Below, piece by piece: positions 5,014-5,656 of a DNA stretch of 5,656 nucleotides (position 1 is its first letter; the number at the start of each line of letters is the position of its first letter). The stretch spans positions 1-5,656 of the forward strand of contig USGC01000119.1 in NCBI GenBank assembly GCA_900554095.1, read 5' to 3'. The DNA comes from an uncultured bacterium. Lineage in GTDB: Bacteria > Cyanobacteriota > Vampirovibrionia > Gastranaerophilales > Gastranaerophilaceae. The notes below the pieces were generated by a model. The model was not told the DNA's origin and ran no database searches. It saw only the letters and a program-made list of their open reading frames with translations. A program made the translations under genes and the position numbers.

Positions 5014-5613
5014 ATGCTGGAAAATAAAGAACAAATTAAACAAATACTTGAGAATGACGGTGTAATAGCTTTTGTTACAGACACTGTCTGGGGCCTCGGG
5101 TGCCTTGTAAACAGTGAAAAAGCTGTAAAAAAAATTTATGATATAAAAAAACGTGAGGCTCAAAAGCCATTAATTTTAATGTCAAATGAAGCATTTCATC
5201 TTCTTGAATATGTAAAGCCAATGCCGAAAAAAGCGCATATTTTGATGAAAAAATATTTTCCGGGGGCTTTAACACTTGTGCTTGAAAAGAGTGCTGCTAC
5301 GCCGGATTACGTAACGTCCGGCATGAATACAGTTGGAATTCGTGTGCCGGATAACGAAATTTTCCGTCAAATCTGCGAAGTTGTGCCGGGACATGTACTT
5401 GCAACTACGAGCGCAAACCTTTCACATCAGCCGAGCGCAAAAACTTACGAACAAGCCGTCGACAACATGTCCGGCTTAGCGGATTTGATTATAAAGGATT
5501 ACGGGTGCGAATGCGCGGGCCTGGAATCTACTGTTGCAGGAGTTTTTGAAGATGAAGTCCGTATTTTCCGCCAAGGTGCGGTTGACTTGAAAAATTTAAA
5601 AAAGATGGTATAA
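5014..5613 (+). CDS. L-threonylcarbamoyladenylate synthase (TsaC/YrdC/Sua5 family)
   Basis: A 199-residue cytoplasmic enzyme that makes threonylcarbamoyl-AMP from threonine, bicarbonate and ATP, the first step of t6A37 modification of ANN-decoding tRNAs. Nearly the whole length is a YrdC domain. FVTDTVWGLGC (20-30) matches the usual PTDTVYGLGC; IKKREAQKPLILM (44-56) is the KxR...KPL substrate and nucleotide-binding stretch; PGALTLVL begins at P83; VGIRVPD follows; TTSANLSHQPSA contains S133-N135; and LESTV (170-174) with RQGAV (186-190) closes the fold. There is no C-terminal Sua5 extension, so it is the short TsaC-like form; tsaC is the fitting symbol, though members are annotated under several names. 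Trp26 replaces the commoner Tyr, a conservative change. It starts 19 nt after murJ with a strong Shine-Dalgarno, as the third gene of the operon. The transfer step (TsaD/B/E) is not encoded here. Confidence 0.93.
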   Translation: MLENKEQIKQILENDGVIAFVTDTVWGLGCLVNSEKAVKKIYDIKKREAQKPLILMSNEAFHLLEYVKPMPKKAHILMKKYFPGALTLVLEKSAATPDYVTSGMNTVGIRVPDNEIFRQICEVVPGHVLATTSANLSHQPSAKTYEQAVDNMSGLADLIIKDYGCECAGLESTVAGVFEDEVRIFRQGAVDLKNLKKMV

Positions 5614-5620
5614 TGATAAT

Positions 5621-5656
5621 AGTTAAAAAGTTAAAGAGTTAAAAAGTTTAAAAGGG
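5621..5656. repeat. 8-bp tandem repeat AGTTAAAA (truncated by window end)
   Basis: Four consecutive units, AGTTAAAA, AGTTAAAG, AGTTAAAA and AGTTTAAA (5621-5652), are followed by AGGG at the window edge. The array begins 7 nt after the tsaC-like stop codon. Only two of the four units match exactly, the other two differing by one or two bases. No terminator hairpin separates it from the gene, and the full length cannot be seen. Confidence 0.7.

Noticed and set aside
1..5656. CRISPR array, insertion sequence, tRNA or rRNA, phage genes
   Set aside because: No spaced repeats, transposase, terminal inverted repeats, cloverleaf or rRNA motifs are visible on either strand.

Overview
The window reads as an ordinary chromosomal stretch of an AT-rich bacterium. 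The best guess is a gut-type non-photosynthetic relative of cyanobacteria (Vampirovibrionia/Melainabacteria, Gastranaerophilales-like). Three things point there. The MurJ-family flippase carries a GGVGGPFHSA-type motif that I associate with cyanobacterial MurJ. The pilin-like protein has a KAFTLAEVLITLG N-terminus of the kind I recall as abundant in these genomes. A long SpoIID-like protein sits next to murJ with no other sporulation gene in view. This assignment comes from recalled family patterns, not a database search.

Layout: (1) 1-354 is the 3' end of a cysteinyl-tRNA synthetase gene. (2) 367-681, minus strand and convergent with it, encodes a small XRE-type helix-turn-helix regulator. 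(3) 682-946 is a divergent control region with a candidate promoter for the regulator, a 15-bp palindrome, a strong sigma70-like promoter facing right, and a roughly 140-nt leader that can fold and holds a possible 20-codon upstream ORF. (4) 947-1594 encodes a type IV pilin-like (prepilin-type) protein with its own promoter and a rho-independent terminator (1626-1656). (5) 1679-5613 is a three-gene rightward operon: a SpoIID-like exported peptidoglycan lytic protein, the MurJ lipid II flippase (overlapping by 23 bp), and a TsaC/Sua5-type threonylcarbamoyl-AMP synthase (19-nt gap, strong Shine-Dalgarno). (6) The last 36 bases are an 8-bp tandem repeat (AGTTAAAA) cut by the window edge.

Working together: MurJ supplies lipid II for wall synthesis and the SpoIID-like enzyme probably trims or cleaves glycan strands, so the first two operon genes form a cell-wall pair. 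TsaC makes the t6A precursor for tRNA modification and is probably there only for co-expression. The pilin is a separate transcription unit that may be controlled by the adjacent XRE regulator through the shared intergenic region. I see no CRISPR array, insertion sequence, rRNA or tRNA. I found no convincing new multi-gene system. The most interesting material is the compact regulatory DNA: TATAAT-7 nt-ATG arrangements suggesting leaderless mRNAs, a promoter nested in a terminator, the palindromes between the divergent genes, and an 18-bp repeat flanking the pilin gene.
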